A stretch of DNA of 5,368 bases from Bryobacteraceae bacterium (GTDB lineage: Bacteria > Acidobacteriota > Terriglobia > Bryobacterales > Bryobacteraceae), in NCBI GenBank assembly GCA_030036985.1, contig JASHSD010000778.1, forward strand, positions 1-5,368, read 5' to 3'. The translations under genes were made by a program, and so were the position numbers. The notes under the pieces are model-generated. The model had not been told where the DNA came from. It ran no database searches and saw only the letters and a program-made list of their open reading frames with translations. Positions 1 through 5,368 of the stretch are shown here, piece after piece; position 1 is the first letter of the stretch; each line of letters begins with the position of its first letter.

Positions 1-97
1 TCGCGAACTCGCGCGTGATGCGGCGAATCCGGTCCAACTCGCCTTCCGTCAGCGCATGGCCGCAGAATGATAGTCCACCCCCGATTGTGACCGGCAT
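1..97 (-). CDS. DUF4338/DruA-like protein, N-terminal fragment (runs off left edge)
   Basis: Read on the minus strand from the ATG at 97-95, this gives 32 uninterrupted codons up to the window edge. Residues 11-27 read FCGHALTEGELDRIRRI. An FCG-(R/H)-x-(L/F)-T start followed by an E-x-x-x-I-R helix is the pattern I associate with N-termini of DUF4338 proteins. That family includes DruA of the Druantia anti-phage system, and many stand-alone, often multi-copy relatives of unknown function. A purine-rich GGGAGGG (minus strand, 114-108) lies 10 bases before the ATG and fits a Shine-Dalgarno site. The gene is divergent from the large secreted protein to its right. Only about a tenth of a typical protein is visible, so the family call comes from a short motif. 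A transposase-like or other unknown protein is possible. That this is a real coding start is likelier than the exact family. Confidence 0.5.
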   Translation of the reverse strand, partial: MPVTIGGGLSFCGHALTEGELDRIRRITREFA

Positions 98-217
98 TGC
101 ACGAGGACCCTCCCAACAAGCCCTCATGCTCACGCTACAGACTTCCCCTCGCAAAGGTTCAACGAAATCTTTGCCTGGCCGTCAATCGCCCTTACCGTGC
201 AAATGGCCAATCTCCAG

Positions 218-235
218 ACGCGACTAAAGTCGCGT
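218..235. repeat. perfect hairpin, possible REP-like element
   Basis: ACGCGAC (218-224) is followed by TAAA (225-228) and GTCGCGT (229-235), a perfect seven-pair GC-rich stem closed by a tetraloop. It sits in the divergent gap between the minus-strand fragment and the large plus-strand gene. No T-run follows on either strand, so it is not a standard rho-independent terminator. It could be a dispersed REP-type palindrome or a structure in the leader of the minus-strand gene. Only one copy is present in the window, so its repeat nature is inferred. Confidence 0.45.
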
Positions 236-333
236 GTCCAACACAGAATTAATGATTAAGACTGTGATTCCCGCGTCATGCAGACGTAATACAGGCGTAA
301 TTGTCGCTTGTTAGACTTCGCACGGGTACCAAT

Positions 334-341
334 AAGAGGAG
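334..341 (+). promoter_or_regulatory. Shine-Dalgarno site fixing a GTG start at 349
   Basis: AAGAGGAG (334-341) lies seven bases before the GTG at 349-351, which is ideal spacing. The frame is open further upstream to a TTG at 301, but that start has no comparable site and would put 16 extra residues in front of the signal peptide. An internal ATG at 391 also lacks a ribosome binding site. Confidence 0.8.
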
Positions 342-348
342 AACACAC

Positions 349-3300
349 GTGTCTCGAAATTCATCTCAGAACATTTCTCGAATTAACCGTATGCTGCTCG
401 TCGGTATGGCGGCGGCGGGGGTGGGCATTCCGGCGTTCGCCCAGTCCGTACCGTTCCCGACCTACACAGTGGGCGAGAACCAGAACGGAACGCAGGGTCC
501 GAACTATCCGTTGACCCTGCCATATCCATGGGTCGCGAGCGACGGCGCTTTCATCACTCCGGCCGGCGCCCAAGTCTATCTGGGCATCACGACCCGCGCA
601 AAGGCCGTCGCGCTGAACCCCAATACCGCGACGCACACGGCGGCCGTCCTGCAGATGGGCGCCCCACAGGCCGTGACGATTTTCAACACACAGACCGGCG
701 CCGTCGTGCAGACCTACAGCACGCTGAAAGGCACCGATGCGGACGGCAGCCACAACGGCATCACCTATACGGCGGATGGCTTGCATCTTCTGTTCAGCCA
801 GGACGGCAGTTACGGCCCCGCCAGCTATGTCGCCATTGCCAACGTGGATCCGAAGACGGGCATGCTGTCGGACGGCACACAAGTCAGCGTTCCGTTGGAC
901 GTCAACAGCTCAGGTCTTTTGACCAATGTCACCTGCTTCCCCGAGAACAGCCCTCCGGGAACCACAGGCAGCTTTGCCATTCCGTGCGGCTACCCGTATT
1001 CGATTTTCTCGGATCACACGTTCACTTCTTATCCGCTGGGCATCGCGATCTCGCCCGATGGCAAGACCGCCTACGCCGTGCTGGACAACAACGACACGCT
1101 GACGAAGATCGACCTGACTCAGACGACGCCGGTTGAGGGCGCGGAGGTCCGGGTCGGTAACGTCCCGCACAGCGTCGTGATCTCGCCGGATGGCAAAACC
1201 GCCTATGTGTCGAACGAGGCCGGCCGGATTGCCACCGCGGACGACTTCCAGGGATACTCCAACGGCACCCCGGTCGTCGCCACGTGGCCGACCGGCTCCA
1301 CGGCCAGCGGCACGGTTTCCGTGGTCGACCTTTCCACGTTTACGGTCACCGGAAGCATCCCGGTCGGACTGCATCCGACGGGCATGGCGTTCTGGAACAA
1401 CTTCCTGCTGGTTGCCAATACCTATGACGACACCATCTCAGTGATCAACACGGCCACCAACGAGGTGGCGTCGACGATCAATCTCGGTCTGCCCATCGGA
1501 TTGCCGGGCACGTCAGCCTATGGCGCGGGGCCGAACTCGATCGCCGTCGATGCGGTGAACAACGTCGCTTACGTGGCGCTATATAATGCCAACGCGATCG
1601 CGGTCGTGAACCTTCCATCCGGCCTTTGCGCGTTGACCACGTCGTGCTACAGCGTCGCGGGCATGATCCCGGTGGGCTATGCGCCAAGCTCGGTTGTGCT
1701 GGACACGGCGGACGGCGCCCTGCTCGTGGCCAACGACAAGGGCATCGGGACCACCGGCTTCGGTGTGGCGCCCCCTCCGACCAACACGGCCGAAAATTCG
1801 TATGGAAAAGAGGAGGGCGTGGTCGACTTCAACACCCACCAGGACTTGGGTACCGTCAGCATCGTCCCCGTGCCGGATGCCCTGACACTGACGGATATGA
1901 CGCAGACGGTTTACGAGAACAACCACTGGGATTTGTCTGAAAATATCGCGTCGGCCTCGGGCGGCAATCCGGGGGCGCAGCCGGTCGCGATCCCCGCGAA
2001 GATCGGCGCTCCGTCGAAGATCAAGCACATCTTCGTGATCATCCGGGAAAACCGCACCTACGATCAGATCATGGGCGATGTGGCCGGCGGTAACGGCGAC
2101 CCCTCTCTCGCCGTCTTCGGCGACAGCTCGACGCTCGCCGACTACCCTGTGGTAACGCCGAACGCGCACGCGCTGGTGGAGCGTTTCCCGCTTCTGGACA
2201 ATTTCTACAACCCGAGCCGCCAGTCGGCGGACGGTCATAACTGGATCACGCAGGCCATGGCGCCCTACTCCGACGACATCCAGTCGCCGGACTGGCTCCG
2301 CGACTATCCCTCGAACGGCGGGGATGCGATCGCCTATCAGAAGACCGGCCATCTGTGGGACGTGGCGGCCGCGGCCGGCGTCACGGTGAAAAACTACGGC
2401 GAGTACGTCGAGAGCAACACGTTCACCGTGCCGGGCTGCACTCCGAACAACATGACCCAGGCTAATTCTTATAATGGCGCGGGTTCCACACCTGTCACAT
2501 TGCCGTTTGTGGTTTCCGACAGCTGCGAGCCGAGCTGGACCCAGTTCTACAACGACACGCTGGAATACGAGTCGGGCAACGAGACGCAGCTCCAGTACTA
2601 CAACTCCATCGGCTCGGTGACGCCGCTCCCGAACCTGTACGACATCACGGTGCAGAACTACCCGCAATTCGATCTGGGCATCCCGGATCAATACCGGGTC
2701 GATGTGTGGCAGCAGGACTTCTCCGCCGACGTGTCCGCCGGTACGGCGCCCCAGCTGGAATTCCTCTGGATCATGAGCGACCACACCACCGGCCCGCCGA
2801 ACGCGACGGCCGAAGTGGCCGATAACGATCTGGCCGTCGGGCGGGTCGTCGACATCATCAGCCACAGCCCCATCTGGTCGAGTTCGGCGATCTTCATCGA
2901 GGAAGACGACGCGCAATACGGCGTCGATCATGTCGACGGCCACCGCAGCCCTGGCTATGTCATCAGCCCCTTCGTCAAACAGAAGGTGAACCTCGACGGC
3001 ACGGGGGCCGGGGTGACCGAAGAGAGCACCTTCTACACGCAGGTCAACATGACGCGCACGATCGAGCAGATTCTCGGTCTGGCGCCCATGAACCAGTTCG
3101 ACCTGGTGGCCTCGCCGATGACGCCGCTCTTCATCGACAATCCGCCGGCGGAGAACTTCCTGGCGTGGTCGCACGTGCCGAATCAGGTCCCGTTGTGTTA
3201 CGGCGTGGCGGGATATACGGCGCCTTCGAACATCACCCCCAGCCTCAATACCTGCAGCACCGCAGCCCCGGCGGAGCGCCGGCCGGAAAGGCCTGACGTG

Positions 3301-3546
3301 AAAGCTCTGCGGGCCGGCTGGCAGGAAATGAAGGCGAATGTCTTTGCCGCCAAGTATCACACTCCCGATTCGCTGGACGCGGATACCGTCCGGCACTTCG
3401 ACTGGTATGAGGCGACGGGTTATAAGGTCCCCTTCCCGGGCGAGAAGAAGGTTCGCCCGGCGAGCGACTTCAATCATCCGGTGCGGGCCGCCAAAACCGG
3501 CAAAGCCGACGCGGACGACGATGACGACGACGATGATGTGATCTGA
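349..3546 (+). CDS. secreted YncE-type beta-propeller / phosphoesterase fusion protein
   Basis: This 1065-residue exported protein probably cleaves phosphate esters outside the cytoplasm; its substrate is unknown. Residues 1-31 form a signal peptide: an Arg-containing N-region, a hydrophobic core (about 15-28), and a likely cleavage after AFA at 31. Residues from about 60 to 520 hold YVTN/lactonase-like propeller blades, clearest as ISPDGKTAY at 234-242 and again at 278-286, with further blades near 343, 395 and 446. Residues about 557-930 match the phosphoesterase family of phospholipase C and AcpA-type acid phosphatases. It has the metal-site motif ENRTYDQIMG (E567, N568), SADGHNW with S626 as likely nucleophile, SDHT at 810-813, and EEDDAQYGVDHVDGHR at 851-866. 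NCBI naming for this architecture is bifunctional YncE/alkaline phosphatase family protein. Eight cysteines fall in four close pairs, suggesting disulfides. Residues 1056-1063 are eight consecutive aspartates. A strong terminator follows, so it is probably monocistronic. Domain calls are firm; substrate and catalytic assignments come from family knowledge. Confidence 0.93.
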   Translation: MSRNSSQNISRINRMLLVGMAAAGVGIPAFAQSVPFPTYTVGENQNGTQGPNYPLTLPYPWVASDGAFITPAGAQVYLGITTRAKAVALNPNTATHTAAVLQMGAPQAVTIFNTQTGAVVQTYSTLKGTDADGSHNGITYTADGLHLLFSQDGSYGPASYVAIANVDPKTGMLSDGTQVSVPLDVNSSGLLTNVTCFPENSPPGTTGSFAIPCGYPYSIFSDHTFTSYPLGIAISPDGKTAYAVLDNNDTLTKIDLTQTTPVEGAEVRVGNVPHSVVISPDGKTAYVSNEAGRIATADDFQGYSNGTPVVATWPTGSTASGTVSVVDLSTFTVTGSIPVGLHPTGMAFWNNFLLVANTYDDTISVINTATNEVASTINLGLPIGLPGTSAYGAGPNSIAVDAVNNVAYVALYNANAIAVVNLPSGLCALTTSCYSVAGMIPVGYAPSSVVLDTADGALLVANDKGIGTTGFGVAPPPTNTAENSYGKEEGVVDFNTHQDLGTVSIVPVPDALTLTDMTQTVYENNHWDLSENIASASGGNPGAQPVAIPAKIGAPSKIKHIFVIIRENRTYDQIMGDVAGGNGDPSLAVFGDSSTLADYPVVTPNAHALVERFPLLDNFYNPSRQSADGHNWITQAMAPYSDDIQSPDWLRDYPSNGGDAIAYQKTGHLWDVAAAAGVTVKNYGEYVESNTFTVPGCTPNNMTQANSYNGAGSTPVTLPFVVSDSCEPSWTQFYNDTLEYESGNETQLQYYNSIGSVTPLPNLYDITVQNYPQFDLGIPDQYRVDVWQQDFSADVSAGTAPQLEFLWIMSDHTTGPPNATAEVADNDLAVGRVVDIISHSPIWSSSAIFIEEDDAQYGVDHVDGHRSPGYVISPFVKQKVNLDGTGAGVTEESTFYTQVNMTRTIEQILGLAPMNQFDLVASPMTPLFIDNPPAENFLAWSHVPNQVPLCYGVAGYTAPSNITPSLNTCSTAAPAERRPERPDVKALRAGWQEMKANVFAAKYHTPDSLDADTVRHFDWYEATGYKVPFPGEKKVRPASDFNHPVRAAKTGKADADDDDDDDDVI

Positions 3547-3562
3547 TTTTCGTCCCAGACAT

Positions 3563-3601
3563 AAAAGGCCCTCTCCCCGAGACCGGGGAGAGGGCCTTTT
3601 T
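3563..3601 (+). terminator. rho-independent terminator of the phosphoesterase gene
   Basis: AAAAGGCCCTCTCCCC (3563-3578) pairs perfectly with GGGGAGAGGGCCTTTT (3585-3600). An extra G-C pair (3579/3584) closes an AGAC loop, giving 17 base pairs in all, and a T tract covers 3597-3601. It begins 16 bases after the stop codon at 3544-3546. The A-run on the 5' side means it could also work in reverse, though no minus-strand gene ends here. Confidence 0.95.
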
Positions 3602-3675
3602 GTTTATGGCTCAAATGTGAAGGCCGTGGGTTTCAGGCGGAGATCCGGATAAATTAATCCGGCGATGAACACAAA

Positions 3676-3702
3676 ATCAATATTATTGATATTGCATATC
3701 AA
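3676..3702. promoter_or_regulatory. overlapping AT-rich palindromes, operator-like
   Basis: ATCAAT-ATT-ATTGAT (3676-3690) and TTGATAT-TGC-ATATCAA (3686-3702) are both perfect palindromes with three-base centres, and they share the TTGAT half-site. The result is three alternating half-sites (ATCAA, TTGAT, ATCAA) in an AT-rich patch within GC-rich DNA. This geometry suits a dimeric helix-turn-helix regulator or another protein binding cooperatively. No regulator gene is adjacent, so function is inferred. Confidence 0.35.
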
Positions 3703-3743
3703 CGCGCCCGCGTTGACCCCTGCCGCCTAGTATAGCATCGCAG

Positions 3744-3821
3744 CGCATAAGCTCAGTTTGTCGTACTGGGCACGGGGAATTCGATTCAACGCATAAGCTC
3801 GGTTTGTCGTACCGGGCACGG
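3744..3821. repeat. two 32-base direct repeats, 46-base period
   Basis: Copy 1 is 3744-3775 and copy 2 is 3790-3821. Both begin CGCATAAGCTC and end GGGCACGG, and they match at 30 of 32 positions. The two differences are transitions (A/G at copy position 12, T/C at position 24). A 14-base spacer separates them. The second copy ends where sequence resembling the lost N-terminal part of the TPR gene begins. With only two copies and a 14-base spacer this is not a CRISPR array. A local duplication, a dispersed intergenic repeat or a recombination scar are possible. Confidence 0.85.
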
Positions 3822-3856
3822 TTCTTACCCGGCATCCGGACAACCCGGACTGTCTG

Positions 3857-4462
3857 GTGAACCTTCTATATATGGCTCAGTTCCCGAACCAGTCGTCTCC
3901 ACAGGAAGTGGAAGCTCTCTATGCGACCGCCAGGCGGGTCAGCCCCGATGTTCCGCAGGTTTATCTTTACTACGGCACTGCTCTGGCCAGTCAGGGCAAA
4001 TACGAAGCCGCGGCCCCCGCCATCGAGAAAGGGATTTCCCTCAAGCCCGACGACGGGGGGGCTCAATCCTGGCTGGCGGACATCATGATGAGGCAGCATC
4101 GGCCGGCCCAGGCGATCGAACATTACCGCCTTGCGCTGGCGGTCGATCCTTCCTTTCGTCCGGCCCGGCTGATGCTGGGACAGCTTCTCATCAATTCGGG
4201 CCGCAGCCGCGAAGCGATCCCCGTGTTGATTCCCGCGCTCCAGCGGAATGACACGACCACGCCTCTTTTTCTGATTACGCTCGCGCAGGCATACGCCAAC
4301 TCAGGAGAGCGGGCGAAAGCGATTGAATATCTGAAACAAGCCCGTCCCCTGGTGCTCCAGTCCGGTCCGGCCGACCTGCTCGTGCAGCTGGATCGGGGTT
4401 GGCGCAACTGGGGTACCGGCCTTGATGTCGGGGCTTTGAAAACAAACCGAACTTTTTGGTGA
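3857..4462 (+). CDS. TPR-repeat protein, probably truncated and frameshifted (likely pseudogene)
   Basis: The readable frame gives 201 residues with about four tetratricopeptide repeats (near 33-66, 67-100, 101-134 and 135-168), seen as the usual helix pairs with a Gly/Ala pattern and Pro before the next unit (LKPDD, VDPSF). TPRs are protein-binding scaffolds, and the partner is not evident. The GTG start at 3857 has no good ribosome binding site. Upstream, the same frame from about 3822 reads LTRHPDNPDCLVNLLYMAQ, a TPR-like continuation, and stays open to a TAA at 3794-3796 inside the second direct repeat, so the true N-terminus appears lost. At the 3' end, residues after R180 stop looking like the family. 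Shifting frame at 4397-4398 gives LAQLGYRP and a stop at 4423-4425, a natural ending. The call is a decayed or mis-assembled TPR gene. The Yip1 gene follows at 4484. Confidence 0.7.
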   Translation: MNLLYMAQFPNQSSPQEVEALYATARRVSPDVPQVYLYYGTALASQGKYEAAAPAIEKGISLKPDDGGAQSWLADIMMRQHRPAQAIEHYRLALAVDPSFRPARLMLGQLLINSGRSREAIPVLIPALQRNDTTTPLFLITLAQAYANSGERAKAIEYLKQARPLVLQSGPADLLVQLDRGWRNWGTGLDVGALKTNRTFW

Positions 4463-4483
4463 TAAACTCCGTTGGAATCGATC

Positions 4484-5173
4484 ATGGCCACACTGGAAGT
4501 CTTTTACGAACCCGGCACGCTCTTCGCCAGCCTGCCTAACCGGCGCGGCGTATGGGTGCTGCCGCTGATCCTGAGTCTTGTGCTGAGTTTCTTCGCCACT
4601 TACGCGGTGCTCCAGAAGATCGGCCTCGACACCATCATCCGGCAGCAGATTGAAGCCCGTACGAACATGACGCCCGACCAGAAACAGCAGGCCATGACCA
4701 ACGCCGAAAACTCGCCCGCGATCACCTATATCGCGTACGGCGAGGTGGTGATCGCGGTCCTGTTGCTGCCTCTGATCGTCGCGGGCGGGCTGTCCATTTT
4801 CGGCATGATGGCGCCGCAGCAGCCGAAGTTCGGCTCCACTTTCTCCATGGTCGTACTTGCGTATTTACCATACGCCGTGGTCACGACGATTATGTCGGTG
4901 CTCGTCCTCTATATTTCGCCGGGCCCGAGCACCCTCGATTACCAGAACCTGCTGGCCACGAATGTGGCCGCTTTCATGGACAAGGACACGACGGGCAAAG
5001 CTCTCTACGCATTCCTCGGCTCGATCGACATCCTCAGTTTCATCGAGATCGGATTCCTTGCCTACGGCTTTTCGAAGATCACCCGGAGCAGCTTTTTTTA
5101 CGGCCTGGTTTCGGTCGGATGCCTCTGGGCGCTGTGGGTCGTGGTCAAGATGGGCCTGAGCCTGCTGCAGTAG
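4484..5173 (+). CDS. Yip1-family integral membrane protein
   Basis: From the ATG at 4484 this encodes 229 residues with five hydrophobic segments, near 23-43, 87-108, 119-144, 180-197 and 203-226, separated by short polar loops. The N-terminal FYEPGTLFASLP followed by a first helix, and the FGSTFSMVVLAYLPY segment in the middle, fit bacterial Yip1-domain proteins. These are multi-pass membrane proteins of poorly known function, related in fold to eukaryotic Rab-interacting Yip1. The loop at about 49-80 is polar (QKQQ) and probably non-membrane. A TTG at 4472 would add four residues, but GGAA at 4474-4477 sits at suitable distance before the ATG, so the ATG is preferred. If the natural end of the TPR gene is 4425, the gap is 58 bases, close enough for co-transcription. 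No clear terminator follows the TAG at 5171-5173. Confidence 0.85.
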   Translation: MATLEVFYEPGTLFASLPNRRGVWVLPLILSLVLSFFATYAVLQKIGLDTIIRQQIEARTNMTPDQKQQAMTNAENSPAITYIAYGEVVIAVLLLPLIVAGGLSIFGMMAPQQPKFGSTFSMVVLAYLPYAVVTTIMSVLVLYISPGPSTLDYQNLLATNVAAFMDKDTTGKALYAFLGSIDILSFIEIGFLAYGFSKITRSSFFYGLVSVGCLWALWVVVKMGLSLLQ

Positions 5174-5275
5174 GCGCTGAGCGATCGCCGGTCATGCCGA
5201 GCCGCGCCCACGGTGCTGAGGCGCAACCCTAACCCGGCGTAGCCGGAACCAAACAGGTCTGGTTATGATGCCGGA

Positions 5276-5368
5276 GTGGGCATCGAGCTACTGACGGACC
5301 GGCACGCGGCGGAGATTGCCGGAGTGTTGGGCTGTTGGGACCGAATGTTGGTTTTCGGGACCTTACCC
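5276..5368 (+). CDS. uncharacterised protein, N-terminal fragment (runs off right edge)
   Basis: From the GTG at 5276 there are 31 open codons to the edge, beginning VGIELLTDRHAAEIAGVL and ending in a CWDRMLVFGTLP segment. I recall a large uncharacterised family in Acidobacteriota and other soil bacteria, often in several copies per genome, whose N-termini read LLTD-K/R-H ... GVLSC-Y/W-DR ... GTLP, and this fits. No function is established for it as far as I know. The frame is open upstream only to a TAG at 5240-5242. The paired ATGs at 5265 and 5268 are in another frame that stops within ten codons. No good ribosome binding site precedes the GTG. A TATGAT at 5264-5269 resembles a -10 box and would give a nearly leaderless transcript, but there is no matching -35. 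Confidence 0.5.
   Translation, partial: MGIELLTDRHAAEIAGVLGCWDRMLVFGTLP

Larger units (their letters stand above)
3602..3856. other. intergenic stretch without an intact gene
   Basis: Between the terminator and the GTG at 3857 I find no convincing gene on either strand and no well-spaced promoter. TTGACC at 3713-3718 resembles a -35 box, but the nearest -10-like strings (TAGTAT 3728-3733, TATAGC 3731-3736) are only 9-12 bases away. The stretch holds a small inverted repeat (CCGGAT 3645-3650 / ATCCGG 3657-3662), the AT-rich palindromes at 3676-3702 and the direct repeats at 3744-3821. Bases from about 3822 onward look like coding sequence lost from the TPR gene. Confidence 0.6.

Noticed and set aside
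157..185. Minus-strand promoter TTGACG (185-180) with TTGAAC (162-157), 17-base spacing
   Set aside because: The -35 is good but the -10 matches consensus at only three of six positions, which is too weak to call.
15..227. A 70-codon plus-strand frame at the left end
   Set aside because: It overlaps the better supported minus-strand start and the hairpin, and its translation is low-complexity and motif-free.
301..348. TTG start at 301 for the large secreted protein
   Set aside because: There is no ribosome binding site before it, and the GTG at 349 has an excellent one and places the signal peptide correctly at the N-terminus.
1581..1588. TATATAAT as a -10 promoter element
   Set aside because: It falls inside the propeller coding sequence with no -35 partner and no gene start downstream.
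1579..3477. A 632-codon open frame on the minus strand inside the phosphoesterase gene
   Set aside because: It lies wholly antisense to a gene with clear domains, its Arg/Val/His/Asp-rich translation has no recognisable motif, and long antisense frames are expected in GC-rich genes.
3744..3821. Minimal CRISPR array
   Set aside because: There are only two repeats, the spacer is 14 bases, and no cas gene is visible.
5181..5188. GCGATCGC octamer, as in the cyanobacterial HIP1 repeat
   Set aside because: It is a single occurrence in GC-rich DNA, and nothing else suggests a cyanobacterium.
5234..5246. CCGGC-GTA-GCCGG hairpin after the Yip1 gene as a terminator
   Set aside because: The stem is only five pairs with a three-base loop and there is no T-run.

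Overview
The window is G+C-rich bacterial DNA and most resembles a soil Acidobacteriota genome. This rests on a secreted protein joining a YVTN/YncE-type beta-propeller to a phosphoesterase, and on a Yip1-type membrane protein of a form I associate with that phylum. No rRNA, tRNA or ribosomal protein is present to confirm the taxonomy.

Layout, left to right. (1) Bases 1-97, minus strand: the first 32 codons of a gene running off the left edge, resembling the N-terminus of DUF4338/DruA-like proteins. (2) Bases 98-348: a divergent intergenic region with a compact hairpin (218-235) and, at its right end, a strong Shine-Dalgarno sequence for the next gene. (3) Bases 349-3546, plus strand: the dominant gene, a 1065-residue exported protein with signal peptide, beta-propeller, phosphoesterase domain and an eight-aspartate tail. 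A textbook rho-independent terminator (3563-3601) follows it. (4) Bases 3602-3856: an intergenic stretch with AT-rich overlapping palindromes (3676-3702) and two near-identical 32-base direct repeats (3744-3775 and 3790-3821). (5) Bases 3857-4462, plus: a TPR protein that looks damaged at both ends. Coding-like sequence continues upstream of the only available start until it meets the second direct repeat, and a one-base frameshift near 4395-4398 appears to have replaced its natural C-terminus. (6) Bases 4484-5173, plus: a five-helix Yip1-family membrane protein. (7) Bases 5174-5275: a short gap with no supported feature. (8) Bases 5276-5368, plus: the start of a gene running off the right edge, resembling an uncharacterised family I recall from Acidobacteriota.

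The propeller-phosphoesterase is its own transcription unit, closed by the terminator. The TPR remnant and the Yip1 gene lie close together and may once have been co-transcribed. Two outward-pointing partial genes, possibly from multi-copy or mobile families, flank the segment. I see no complete new defence or mobile system. The most informative signals are the damaged TPR gene next to the direct repeats, the palindrome cluster, and the architecture of the large secreted protein.
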